A DNA stretch of 64,000 nucleotides from JAFLCL01 sp964502175 (GTDB lineage Bacteria; Myxococcota_A; Polyangia; Polyangiales; Sandaracinaceae): assembly GCA_964502175.1 (NCBI GenBank), contig CAZCVE010000031.1:1-64000 (forward strand), in the 5' to 3' direction. This document shows positions 47,101 to 54,886 of the stretch, piece after piece. The notes under the pieces were generated by a model. The model had not been told where the DNA came from, ran no database searches, and saw nothing but the letters and a program-made list of their open reading frames with translations. The position numbers and the translations under genes are program-made. Each line of letters starts with the position of its first letter. Position 1 is the first letter of the stretch.

Positions 47101-48398
47101 CGCACGGGCCGCGCCTGGTAGCCGTCCTTCGTGACGATGAACTCGCGCGTGTGGAGATCGATGGGCCCCGAGAGGTTCAGGTTCCGCGTGTCGGCGAGCG
47201 AGCCCGCGAGGTTGAGCTCGCCGTCGAAGATCCACTCGACGAGCGAGCTGTCCGACACCTCGAACTGATCCATGAGGTGCGCGAAGGAGAGGTCGTCGGG
47301 CCGCGCGACGGCGGTGAGGTAGAGGTCCGGTAGCGTGAGCGAGGCGTCGAGCGCGACGTGTCCGCCGCCGCCCTGCACGTCGACGAGCCCGTTCGACACG
47401 AGCACCTGCGCGGGCGTCGCGTCGACGTCGAGGTGGACGTGATCGCCGAGGCCGAACTGCTCGATGCGACCGTCGTCGACGTCGACCGTGCCGACGGCGG
47501 CGACGAGCCCGTCGCGGGGCGCGACGTCGAGATCGACCACTGCGAGGCCCTGCATGCGGGGGAGCGTGAACGGCAGCTGGAGCGCGGCGAGGTTGGCGAG
47601 GTCGTAGCCGACGTGCACGTGGCCGCGGATGCCGCTGAGCGTCTCGAGGTCGTGCGGTGGTGGCAGCGGCACGATGGCGTCGTCGACGCCGAGCTCGAGC
47701 GGGCCGACCGCGAGATCGACGTTGGCGATCTCGACGCGATCCGGGCTCACGCGCACCGAGGCCGCGAGGCGCGTGAGCTCGTGGTGCACCGACGCGCGCT
47801 GGATCTCGCCACCACCCGCGCTCACGTCCACGGCGATCACGTGACCCTCTTCGCCGCGCACCTCGACGTCGACGTCGCGTAGCTCGCCGGTGAGCTGAGG
47901 CTCGCCGTCGATCGTGAGCGTCGAGTCGGTCACCACGAGGCGGCGGAACGGCAGCGTCGGAGGGCCACCGCCCTCGCCTGCCTCGATGACCGGAAAGTTC
48001 CGCACGCCGTCGTCGCGCACGACGAGGTGCACGCTCGCGCGGTCGAGCTCGATCGACGCGATCTCGACGCGACCGTGGAGGAGCGAGCCGACCGACGGCG
48101 AGACGCGGATGGACTGCGCGTCGGCGAGGCGGCCGTAGACGGGATCGTCGAGCGCGATGTCGCTCGCGACGAGAGAGAGCGGCACCAGCTCGAGGTGGAC
48201 GCGGCCGAGCGTCGCGCGGAGGCCGAGCTGATCGTGGATCGCATCCGCGGCGAAGTTGCGCAGCCGCTCGTGCGCGTTGCTCGACCGCACGAGCGCCCGC
48301 GCGCCCACGGGAATGACCACGACGAAGAACGCGACGAGCACCGCCCAGCGACGGACTCGCAGCCACGCGCGCGCATGTCGCCGTTTCTTCTCGGGCAC
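44163..48398 (-). CDS. TamB-like (AsmA/DUF490) translocation and assembly protein
   Basis: I chose GTG 48398 (VPEKKRRHARAWLRV), just before the membrane helix; GTG 48434 would add 12 residues. The protein is about 1411 residues with one N-terminal helix (AVLVAFFVVVIPVGARALV), then AsmA-like units (LRATLGRVHLELVPLSLVAS, IASIELDRASVHLVVRDDGV). A long run of amphipathic strands leads to the DUF490/TamB C-terminus: FRLTGTNQRYGAVGDMRFAR, then GRVFFRNASFELRRGGSLTF and EDILLLLAVGLTRSELETL, with a final LRWRLEFQ. TamB proteins move lipids or assist outer-membrane insertion together with TamA/BamA. Confidence 0.85.
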   Translation of the reverse strand: MPEKKRRHARAWLRVRRWAVLVAFFVVVIPVGARALVRSSNAHERLRNFAADAIHDQLGLRATLGRVHLELVPLSLVASDIALDDPVYGRLADAQSIRVSPSVGSLLHGRVEIASIELDRASVHLVVRDDGVRNFPVIEAGEGGGPPTLPFRRLVVTDSTLTIDGEPQLTGELRDVDVEVRGEEGHVIAVDVSAGGGEIQRASVHHELTRLAASVRVSPDRVEIANVDLAVGPLELGVDDAIVPLPPPHDLETLSGIRGHVHVGYDLANLAALQLPFTLPRMQGLAVVDLDVAPRDGLVAAVGTVDVDDGRIEQFGLGDHVHLDVDATPAQVLVSNGLVDVQGGGGHVALDASLTLPDLYLTAVARPDDLSFAHLMDQFEVSDSSLVEWIFDGELNLAGSLADTRNLNLSGPIDLHTREFIVTKDGYQARPVRSVIAIPRGRFVGRWSIRDDAVRFENLVADLPQSRIFADVLLGFHNELRVEARSEANLADIGMVDGFPVAGVGQLTAHIDGHFQDPRVVGHAHFAGFEFYDFRLGDVDTDAILDRDGQGVTFPHMTLVKRDSRYAADDMYLDFHQGRFAMRGRLAFERMTLADFYHVFRFETDDRFMPYQGIIRGNATLSYTNGYPNDTPSGTLLTELDLGIQTATLNGYGFDDGIFRGRWSWYDWSRSYRGGVLEIDHAELRKGDGVVTLSGAMQREGVLAMTVSADRVSLRDLEGVGDRLGALDGIAGVTAQISGSADRMLVDADVGIYDVVYSGRSLGDGRLYARMTYDDDPWVSAARGWPDNEIPDGEPCGHGRRGLAGASWPEDPPIHTVDGPMRAMERPSAFLVCGSLLDGDVGIDLAIGRQSTYPLRGKIQLEDVDLSRFLPSVEDDLVASGTNEGIVRAMVRFDDGGFRDPATLRGEVRVNTLAVQRGELRLENVRPIVVHFDRGTAQIAEARLRGPGVRLRMEGEASLHSGLGLEVFAAVDLATLPNLTTSVRDAEGSLALRLTVTGPFSDPAYYGEAELEGGMVRLTSFDDPITELAGHATFSARRILVEEISARVAGGRVSIGGEAVIEQSGLERYAFQIHARDLSLAPSEGLEVTLGADTELAWARGDRLPTLGGEVRVERLEYARNIELGATLGELSRTQRTEVDRYDPARDWLALDLRIRHEHPFVVRNNLIDAELSIEDSERPFRLTGTNQRYGAVGDMRFARGRVFFRNASFELRRGGSLTFDDEERISARFDVHASTDIRRSGDLSSQSWRVLLDATGTTDSFSIATRSDPDLAQEDILLLLAVGLTRSELETLRGGDLTSTLALEALASVTGIDREVRRAVPVIDDFRLSSAYSVRTGRTEPQVSIGKRIADRVRLSATTGLSEAREFRAVLEAQLDDTTSIQAGYDNYNVTSASSFGNVGVDLRWRLEFQ

Positions 48399-48564
48399 GA
48401 AGGGGGAAAAGGTAGCAGGAAGGCCCGAAACCACCCCAATTCGCCCCGGGCGTCGAGGCGGGCGTCGAGGTGTCGGAGCACCAAAGGCATCCCCGAGATC
48501 GGGGCGGGCGGGTCACGCATCGCGCGACGCGTGGACCGTTCCGTCCTCAGGCATCCGATCGCGC

Positions 48565-48609
48565 GATCTGGCGGAACCGGCCGCCAGGCCTCCGCCAATC
48601 CGCCAGATC
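48565..48609. repeat. Inverted repeat upstream of the transposase-like gene
   Basis: GATCTGGCGGA (48565-48575) and TCCGCCAGATC (48599-48609) are perfect 11-bp inverted copies separated by 23 bp, within the 309-bp stretch between the TamB-like and transposase-like genes. A second small hairpin (CCTTCGCGAGG / CCTCGCGAGG) lies at about 48670-48695. These could be transposon ends or a terminator/operator; no gene is visible in the rest of the stretch. Confidence 0.55.
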
Positions 48610-48707
48610 TCGCTCGAATTCCTCGACGTTTCATCCGCCGACACCCGGTTCGGTCCGTGCACCCGGCCCCTTCGCGAGGGTTGGCCTCGCGAGGAGGCTC
48701 GAGGTTC

Positions 48708-49814
48708 ATGGGACATCGCATTCGATGGTGGGCGCCGGGGGTTCGCTACTACGAGATCGTGGCCAAGTGCTGCGGGGACGAGATGCTCATGCGGCCCGAT
48801 CCGCTGGCGGTCTTCCTCCTCGGCCTCGCGCTCGCCATCGCCTGCAAGGCCTTCCCGCGCGTGCGCGTCATCTCCTTCTGCTTCGTCTCGAACCACATGC
48901 ACCTCGTCCTCCACGTCGAGACCGACGAGGAGCCGAAGCTCACGCCGATCCTCGACGACCTCCACCTCGCGCGACGCATGACCTACACGCACACGCAGCC
49001 CGTCCATCACCAGCTGGTCGAGCGCGTCGAGGAGTGGCCGGGGCTCTCGAGCTTTCGGGCAGTGTGTGAAGGCAAGACCAGCGTCGAGGCCGCGTACTTC
49101 GACGAAGAGGCGTGGCGCGAGGCGGGCGCGCGTCCGAGTGAGGTCGCGGACTACACCGAGACGGTGTCGGTGCCGCTGACGATGCCCGCGACGTGGCGAG
49201 GACTGTCCGAGCGCGAGCTGCGCACCGCGCGTCGTGCGCACGAGCAGAGCGTGCGAGAGCGTGAGCGACGAGAGGCGGTGGGGCGCGCGTCGCGCGGAGA
49301 GAATCGCCGGCTGGCGAAGGGCGCGCATGACACGCGGATCAATCCGTTCGAGCGTCCAGAGGCACCGTCGAAGAAGGGACCTCAGCCGTGGGCGCATGCG
49401 GACGAGCGCGCCGAGAAGGAGTTCTACGACGCGTACCGTCTGATGCTCGAGGTGTACGAGGTGGCGTCGGCGAAGTTCCGCGCGACTGGCGTGCTGGGCG
49501 TGTTCCCGAGGACGCTCCAGGCGACCGAACACATCCCTTCACACCATGCTCCGACACCTCCACCAGCTCACCAACGCGGCGGGCACGGCTGCCTCTCGCG
49601 CGGCGGCGGCACCGCTCGTCGTCGAGGTCGACGGACGCTCGGTCCTCGACGCCGCCGACGGCGGCGAGGAGAACGCGCAGCTCCGCTACCTGCTCGAGCT
49701 CGCCGACGTCTACGACCGCCGCGCCGCGGAGCACGCGCCGCGGTGCGCCCGAGACATCGCGGAGGCGGAGCGCCACGTCGGCCGGTAGCCCTGCTACACC
49801 TCGCGCCGCCATGA
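48708..49814 (+). CDS. Decayed REP-associated (Y1/RAYT) transposase-like protein
   Basis: ATG 48708 opens a frame with a Y1-type HUH signature: FPRVRVISFCFVSNHMHLVL, where the HMH pair coordinates the metal. It is preceded by the typical MRPDPLAVFLLGLALAIACK segment. A normal family member has about 60 more residues (including a G-F-GRY segment) between this site and the Tyr-containing YIELNPVRAG block. Here YTHTQPVHHQLVERVEEWPG follows only ~28 residues after the HUH, so an in-frame deletion is likely. The C-terminal ~90 residues run out of phase through the next gene and are Arg/Pro-rich nonsense. It is probably inactive. Confidence 0.6.
   Translation: MGHRIRWWAPGVRYYEIVAKCCGDEMLMRPDPLAVFLLGLALAIACKAFPRVRVISFCFVSNHMHLVLHVETDEEPKLTPILDDLHLARRMTYTHTQPVHHQLVERVEEWPGLSSFRAVCEGKTSVEAAYFDEEAWREAGARPSEVADYTETVSVPLTMPATWRGLSERELRTARRAHEQSVRERERREAVGRASRGENRRLAKGAHDTRINPFERPEAPSKKGPQPWAHADERAEKEFYDAYRLMLEVYEVASAKFRATGVLGVFPRTLQATEHIPSHHAPTPPPAHQRGGHGCLSRGGGTARRRGRRTLGPRRRRRRRGERAAPLPARARRRLRPPRRGARAAVRPRHRGGGAPRRPVALLHLAPP
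49546..49788 (+). CDS. Small helical protein before prfC
   Basis: This 80-residue protein (ATG 49546) overlaps the decayed 3' part of the transposase-like frame and ends 22 bp before the prfC start. It is acidic and helical (QLRYLLELADVYDRRAAEHA and ARDIAEAERHVGR), with no known motif. Its composition is more protein-like than the frame it overlaps, which is why I prefer it. It may be cotranscribed with prfC. Confidence 0.5.
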   Translation: MLRHLHQLTNAAGTAASRAAAAPLVVEVDGRSVLDAADGGEENAQLRYLLELADVYDRRAAEHAPRCARDIAEAERHVGR

Positions 49815-51418
49815 CCCAACCGGCCGAGCATCAGCGGCGACGCACGTTCGCCATCATCTCGCACCCCGACGCGGGCAAGACGACGCTGACCGAGAAGCTC
49901 CTCCTCTACGGAGGCGCCATCCACACGGCCGGCGCGGTGAAGGCGCGGCGCGGCGCACAGAAGGCCGCGACCAGCGACTGGATGGACCTCGAGAAGAAGC
50001 GCGGCATCTCCATCACGAGCTCGGTGCTGCAGTTCGAGTACGGCGGCATTCGCTACAACCTCCTCGACACGCCGGGTCACCAAGACTTCTCCGAGGACAC
50101 CTACCGCACGCTCACCGCAGCCGACTGCGCGATCATGCTCATCGACGCGGCGAAGGGCGTCGAGGCGCAGACGAAGAAGCTCTTCCACGTCTGCCGCATG
50201 CGCGGCACGCCGATCGTCACGTTCGTGAACAAGCTCGATCGTCCCGCGCGCGACGCGTTCGCGCTGATGAGCGAGATCGAAGAGACGCTCGGGATGAAGA
50301 CGGTGCCGCGCACGTGGCCCATCGGCTCGGGTGATCTGTTCAAGGGCGTCTACGATCTCGACGGCAAGAGCGTGCTCACGTTCGATCGCACCGCGAAGAA
50401 CGCGTCGCGCGTGCCGATGCAGATGCGCGGACTCGACGATCCGCAGATCGACGAGATCGCGGGCGCGTCGCTCGCGGCCGATCTCCGCGGCGAGGTGGAG
50501 CTCCTCACCGGCGCGGGCGACTCGTTCGACGTCGCGTCGTTTCTGAAGGGCGACATCTCCCCCGTGTTCTTCGGCAGCGCGCTCACGAACTTCGGCGTCG
50601 AGCCGTTCCTCGAGGCCTTCAAGGACATCTGTCCAGCGCCCGGCCCGCGCGAGACGTCCGGCGGTCGCGTCGAGCCCGGCGAGGATCGCTTCACGTCGTT
50701 CGTGTTCAAGGTCCAGGCGAACATGGACCCGAACCACCGCGACCGGATCGCGTTCATGCGCATCTGCTCGGGCAAGTTCGAGAGCGGCATGCGCGTGTGG
50801 CACTACCGCCTGGGCCGAGAGATCCGCCTCGCGCGCGCCGAGCAGCTGTTCGCGCAAGAGCGTCAGACGATCCACGAGGCGTGGGCCGGCGACGTGGTGG
50901 GCCTCCACGATCCGGGCTTGTTTCGCATCGGCGACACGCTCTCGACCGGAGTGCCCGTGACGTTCGACTCGGTGCCCCGCTTCTCCCCCGAGCACTTCGC
51001 GCGCGCGACGCTGCTCGATCCGATGAAGCGCAAGCAGATGCAGAAGGGCGTCGACGAGCTCGCCGAAGAAGGCACCGTGCAGCTCTTCTTCCAGCAGGGC
51101 CGCGAGAAGGATCCGATCATGGGCGTGGTCGGACAGCTCCAGTTCGAGGTGCTCGCGTACCGCCTCGAGCACGAGTACGGCGCCAAGGTCGCGCTCGATC
51201 GCCTGCCCTTCCAGCACGCACGCTGGGTCCAGGGCGCCACGACGACCGCCGAGCTCGAGGCGCGCCGCATCCCGCTCGCCGTCACCGACATCGACGGCCA
51301 CCCGGTCGCCCTCGTGCAGAGCGAGTGGGACGTGCGCCGCCTCGAGCGCGACAACGAAGCGTGGAAGTTCCTCGAGACCGCGCCCATCGGCAGCGGCTTC
51401 GCGAAGAAGGACGACTGA
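49811..51418 (+). CDS. prfC: Peptide chain release factor 3
   Basis: This 535-residue GTPase begins at ATG 49811. It has the G1 motif HPDAGKTT, G2/switch I with SITSSVLQF, G3 DTPGHQDFSEDT and G4 NKLDR. Next come the RF3-specific domains (FSPEHFARATLLDPMKRKQM, QLFFQQGREKDPIMGVVGQL, QFEVLAYRLEHEYGAKVALD). RF3 recycles RF1 and RF2 from the ribosome after termination, using GTP. The length and all motifs are normal. The SDR gene follows 9 bp later, so they may form an operon. Confidence 0.97.
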   Translation: MTQPAEHQRRRTFAIISHPDAGKTTLTEKLLLYGGAIHTAGAVKARRGAQKAATSDWMDLEKKRGISITSSVLQFEYGGIRYNLLDTPGHQDFSEDTYRTLTAADCAIMLIDAAKGVEAQTKKLFHVCRMRGTPIVTFVNKLDRPARDAFALMSEIEETLGMKTVPRTWPIGSGDLFKGVYDLDGKSVLTFDRTAKNASRVPMQMRGLDDPQIDEIAGASLAADLRGEVELLTGAGDSFDVASFLKGDISPVFFGSALTNFGVEPFLEAFKDICPAPGPRETSGGRVEPGEDRFTSFVFKVQANMDPNHRDRIAFMRICSGKFESGMRVWHYRLGREIRLARAEQLFAQERQTIHEAWAGDVVGLHDPGLFRIGDTLSTGVPVTFDSVPRFSPEHFARATLLDPMKRKQMQKGVDELAEEGTVQLFFQQGREKDPIMGVVGQLQFEVLAYRLEHEYGAKVALDRLPFQHARWVQGATTTAELEARRIPLAVTDIDGHPVALVQSEWDVRRLERDNEAWKFLETAPIGSGFAKKDD

Positions 51419-51427
51419 GATCGTTCG

Positions 51428-52258
51428 ATGACGGAGCGCGATCTCGACGGACGCACGGTGCTCGTCACGGGCGCGACCTCGGGCGTGGGGCTCGCTGCCG
51501 TGCGCGGGCTCGTCGCGCGCGGCGCGAACGTCCTCGGCGCGAGCCGATCGGGCGCGCAGGGCGAGGCCACCTCGGGCATCGCGCTCGATCTCACCGATCC
51601 CGCGTCGATCCTGCGCGCCAGCGCGGCGCTCGTCGGCACGCTCCCGAAGCTCGACGGGCTCGTGCACGGCGCGGGCGGCATCTACTGGGAGCCCAAGCCG
51701 ACGGGCTTCGGGATCGATCGCAGCTGGGCCGTGAACTACCTCGGACACGTCCTCCTGACGCGCGAGCTCTGGCCGCTGCTCGAGGCCGCGCCGCGCGGGC
51801 GTGTCGCGACGGTCGCGGGCAACCCGCGCTTCGTGCGGCCGGGAGCGTTCGATCCAGCATCCGTCGAGCGCACGCCGCGGAGCGCGCTCGAGGGAGCGGG
51901 GCAGGCGATGACCGCGCGCGTGCTCTGGATGCACACGCTCGCGAAGCGCACCGCAGGCACGCGCATCACGGTGCTCGCGTTCCATCCGGGCCTCGTGCGC
52001 TCGAAGCTCGTGCACGAGGGGCCGCTCGTGTTTCGTGCGGCCGCCCGCGTGGTGAACGGGTTGGCCTCACCCACGTGCGAGATCGCAGTACGCGCCGCCG
52101 TCGATCCAGAGCTCGCCGCGCACAACGGTGCGCTCCTCGATCCGAGCGGCGCCGCGCATCGCTTCCCTGCGCTCGAGGCTCGGGGCGATGCCTTGTCGAC
52201 GATCACCGAGCGTCGGATCGCGCGCGTGCTCGACGTGCTCGCCAAGACGCGCGCTTGA
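51428..52258 (+). CDS. Short-chain dehydrogenase/reductase-like protein lacking catalytic residues
   Basis: This 276-residue Rossmann protein starts at ATG 51428. The cofactor site TGATSGVG (14-21), GAGG (81-84) and N103 (AVNYLGHVLLTREL) are typical of retinol-dehydrogenase-like SDRs. However, the active-site YxxxK is replaced: the aligned segment is AGQAM (157-161), so Tyr is Ala157 and Lys is Met161. The active-site Ser position reads VAGNP (129-133). It may bind NAD(P) without classical reductase activity. The gene order with prfC gives no clue to a pathway. Confidence 0.85.
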   Translation: MTERDLDGRTVLVTGATSGVGLAAVRGLVARGANVLGASRSGAQGEATSGIALDLTDPASILRASAALVGTLPKLDGLVHGAGGIYWEPKPTGFGIDRSWAVNYLGHVLLTRELWPLLEAAPRGRVATVAGNPRFVRPGAFDPASVERTPRSALEGAGQAMTARVLWMHTLAKRTAGTRITVLAFHPGLVRSKLVHEGPLVFRAAARVVNGLASPTCEIAVRAAVDPELAAHNGALLDPSGAAHRFPALEARGDALSTITERRIARVLDVLAKTRA

Positions 52259-52316
52259 TCGCGAGAGAAAGACCGCGAGCGTGAACCCCTCACGACCCTC
52301 GTCTAGGCTGACTCCG

Positions 52317-53753
52317 ATGCCCACCGCGTATGAGGCCGTGCCGTACGACGATCGACCCGTCGCCGAGACGCACGTGGAGCACCTCCACGCAGCGGCTACG
52401 CGCGCAGGCCTCGCCGCAGCCCCACCGGAGACGGCTCGCGTGCTGGAGCTCGGGTGCGCACACGCGATCAACCTCCTGCCGCAAGCCGCGGCGCTACCCA
52501 ACGCGCGCTTCGTCGGCATCGACATCTCACCGAGGCAGATCGAGGTGGCCGAGCGCCGCGTCGACACGCTCGGCTTCGCTCACGTCCGCGTCGAGTGCGC
52601 AGACGTGATGGACCTCGACCTCGGCGACGAGCGCTTCGACTACGTCGTCGCACACGGGCTCTTCTCGTGGGTGCCTGACCCCGTGCGTGATCGCGTGCTC
52701 GCGCTCGCGCGCGACGTCCTCGCGCCGAACGGCGTGCTCTACCTCAGCTACAACGCGATGCCGGCGTGGGGCATCCGAGAGGCCGTGCGTCGCGCGCTGC
52801 TCGAGCTCGTCGGGGATGCGCACGAAGAGAGCGAGCGCGTGCGTCGTGCGCGCGATGGCCTCGCATCGCTGCGCGCGGTGTGGCCGCTGGAAGGCACACC
52901 CGAAGGCGCGCTGATGGCCGCCGAGATCGACGGCCTCGCCGACAAGCCCGACGCCTACCTGCTGCACGAGTACCTGGTGCCGATCTCGCGCGCGTACTGG
53001 CTGAGAGAGATCGTCGATCTCGCGGCCCGCTCGGGCTTGGCTCACCTCGACGACGTGTCGCCGCCGAGCGTCCCGATCGACGCGCTCGACGATGCACGCA
53101 CGCGGCTCGCGCGATCCCTGGGCGCACGTGGGGGGGACGCGGTCGCGGTGGAGCAGCTCCTCGACGTGGTCACGTTCCGGCAGTTCCGCGCGAGCCTCTG
53201 GTGCCGCGACGACGCAGCGCGCGAGGTGCCGTCCGCCGCCGCGTGGCTGTCGTCGTCGTGGTTGGCAGCGGAGCCCGGACCCGGACACGACGGCGATCCC
53301 GCGATCCGCAGACTGAGGGCGAGCTGGCCCGGCGACGTCGCGTTCGACGATCTCGCTTCAGGCGAACCCGATCCGAGCGCGCTCGCGGCTCGCATGCTGT
53401 CGGCCTGGCGACGCGGCGATGTGCTCGTGCGCGCTCGCGAGAGCGTCGCGGCGAGGGAGATCTCGGAGCGCCCGCGCGTCTGGCCGCTCACCCGCCTCGA
53501 AGCGACCGAGCTCTCGTTCGTGACCACACCGCGCCACGCGTATGCGCCGCTCGATCCGTTTCACGCCGCGCTGATCCGCCAGCTCGACGGCACGCGCGCC
53601 GTCACCGACATCGTCGACGCGCTCACGCGCGAGGTGCGCGAGGGCCGGCTCAATGCAGAGGGCGCCACCGCAGAGCAAGTGATCGCCGCGCTCCCGCGCC
53701 TCGTCCCCTCGGGCCTCTCGCTCCTCCTGCGCGTCGGCCTGCTGATCCGCTGA
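52317..53753 (+). CDS. SAM-dependent methyltransferase with regulatory domain
   Basis: This 478-residue protein starts at ATG 52317. The class I methyltransferase core has VLELGCAHAINLLPQA (motif I, E-x-G), then FVGIDISPRQIEVAERR and ADVMDLD, with FDYVVAHGLFSWVPDPVRDR. The middle (about 210-320) matches the 'methyltransferase regulatory domain' (LLHEYLVPISRAYWLREIVD; DVVTFRQFRASLWCRDD). The C-terminal ~100 residues form a winged-helix-like part (LDPFHAALIRQLDGTRAVTD). Such proteins are common in Proteobacteria and Myxococcota, substrate unknown. Confidence 0.85.
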   Translation: MPTAYEAVPYDDRPVAETHVEHLHAAATRAGLAAAPPETARVLELGCAHAINLLPQAAALPNARFVGIDISPRQIEVAERRVDTLGFAHVRVECADVMDLDLGDERFDYVVAHGLFSWVPDPVRDRVLALARDVLAPNGVLYLSYNAMPAWGIREAVRRALLELVGDAHEESERVRRARDGLASLRAVWPLEGTPEGALMAAEIDGLADKPDAYLLHEYLVPISRAYWLREIVDLAARSGLAHLDDVSPPSVPIDALDDARTRLARSLGARGGDAVAVEQLLDVVTFRQFRASLWCRDDAAREVPSAAAWLSSSWLAAEPGPGHDGDPAIRRLRASWPGDVAFDDLASGEPDPSALAARMLSAWRRGDVLVRARESVAAREISERPRVWPLTRLEATELSFVTTPRHAYAPLDPFHAALIRQLDGTRAVTDIVDALTREVREGRLNAEGATAEQVIAALPRLVPSGLSLLLRVGLLIR

Positions 53754-53821
53754 GTTCGCGCCACTCGACGGAGGGCTGAGCGTCGCCGGGCGCCGTCGGA
53801 GCGCCGTGTACGCTGTCTTCC

Positions 53822-54076
53822 ATGCAAACACGACTCGGTTTCTGGGTGGGACTCGGCCTCGGACTGGCGTTCTCTGCTGGCTTTGCCGTCGCCTCTTGGA
53901 CGACACCGCATGCACAGGCGCAGAGCGCGCCGACGACGCGCTGGACCTACCGGACCATTCATCACGGCTGGGACGAAGGGCGCTGGGCCCAGGAGGCAGG
54001 CGCGCAGGGCTGGCGTTTCGTCGGATTCGACTCTACGGACGCCCACACTCTGATCTTCGAGATGCCGGGGCGCTGA
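53822..54076 (+). CDS. Small exported protein, DUF4177-like
   Basis: This 84-residue protein has a signal peptide (GFWVGLGLGLAFSAGFAVA, cleavage near QAQSA) and a mature part of about 50 residues, TRWTYRTIHHGWDEGRWAQE followed by AGAQGWRFVGFDS. The AQGWRFV pattern resembles the DUF4177 'GAEGWELV' motif. It converges on the TonB-domain gene with 7 bp between the stops. Confidence 0.6.
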   Translation: MQTRLGFWVGLGLGLAFSAGFAVASWTTPHAQAQSAPTTRWTYRTIHHGWDEGRWAQEAGAQGWRFVGFDSTDAHTLIFEMPGR

Positions 54077-54083
54077 GCCGCTT

Positions 54084-54884
54084 CTACTCCGCGAATCGCA
54101 CGCGCACGACTGCGATCGCGGCGACCGCGTGTCCGTCTGCGTCGCGTGCTGCCTCGAAGCGCGCGCCGCGCACGCAGGCCAGCGCTGCTTCGTGAAAGAT
54201 CGTGTCGCCCGACATCACGCGCGCGTTCGTGAGCACGCCGTCGGCACCGACATCGACACGCACGGTGACGGCTCCTTCCATGCCCTGAGCGCGCGCCTCG
54301 GGAGGAAACACCGGCGGCGAGATCGAGACGAGCCGCGGCCGCGGCGGCACGGGCGTCGACGGCATCGGCGGCGGGCTCGCGGCGTGTCCCTCGATCACGT
54401 CGGCCTCGTCCGTGGACTCCCCCGCCTCCGATGCGCGCGCGGCTTCTCGCAAGCGCGCTGCGAGGCGGACGAGCTCGCGGAGATCGAGCGCGCGCGCGAG
54501 CACCGTCGCCGTCAGCTCGTCGGGCGCCAAGAGGATCACCTGGACCGTGTCGTCGAGGACCCACGACACGCTCGCGTGACCGTCGCGCACCCGCAGGCAC
54601 GCGGAGCGCCGCGCGATGAGCACGTGATTCGGGCAGTCGCTGCGCTGGAACGCTTCGCTGCCTGCGCCGATCACCTCGTGCAGCTGGAGCGTCGCGCGCC
54701 CGCCACGTCGGAGCGTGTACGCCGCGCTGACGAAGCGGCTGTAGGTGGAGACCTCGGCGCGAGGCGCGCGGCCCAAGCGCTCGGGGAGCATCGCCGCGAG
54801 TTCCTCGCCGGTGGGCACGCCCGACTGCGCGCGCGCGGTCGACGCGGAGAGCGCGAGGGCCATCACCAAGAGCGCAGCTCTCAC
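54084..54884 (-). CDS. TonB C-terminal domain protein
   Basis: I chose GTG 54884, two bases after the deacylase stop (266 residues). It has a signal peptide (ALLVMALALSASTARA/Q) and a periplasmic domain of unknown type with two Cys (RSDCPNHVLIARRSACLRV). A Pro-rich linker (PPPMPSTPVPPRPR) precedes a C-terminal TonB domain (PPVFPPEARAQGMEGAVTVR, then VDVGADGVLTNARVMSGD). There is no membrane anchor, unlike classical TonB. TonB domains of this kind also occur in proteins that bind partners. It is the second gene of a two-gene operon. Confidence 0.78.
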   Translation of the reverse strand: MRAALLVMALALSASTARAQSGVPTGEELAAMLPERLGRAPRAEVSTYSRFVSAAYTLRRGGRATLQLHEVIGAGSEAFQRSDCPNHVLIARRSACLRVRDGHASVSWVLDDTVQVILLAPDELTATVLARALDLRELVRLAARLREAARASEAGESTDEADVIEGHAASPPPMPSTPVPPRPRLVSISPPVFPPEARAQGMEGAVTVRVDVGADGVLTNARVMSGDTIFHEAALACVRGARFEAARDADGHAVAAIAVVRVRFAE

Positions 54885-54886
54885 GG

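Noticed and set aside
44250..47333. A 1027-codon open frame on the plus strand opposite the TamB-like gene
   Set aside because: Its composition is Arg/Glu/Asp/His/Val nonsense typical of antisense frames; the TamB-like motifs are on the minus strand.
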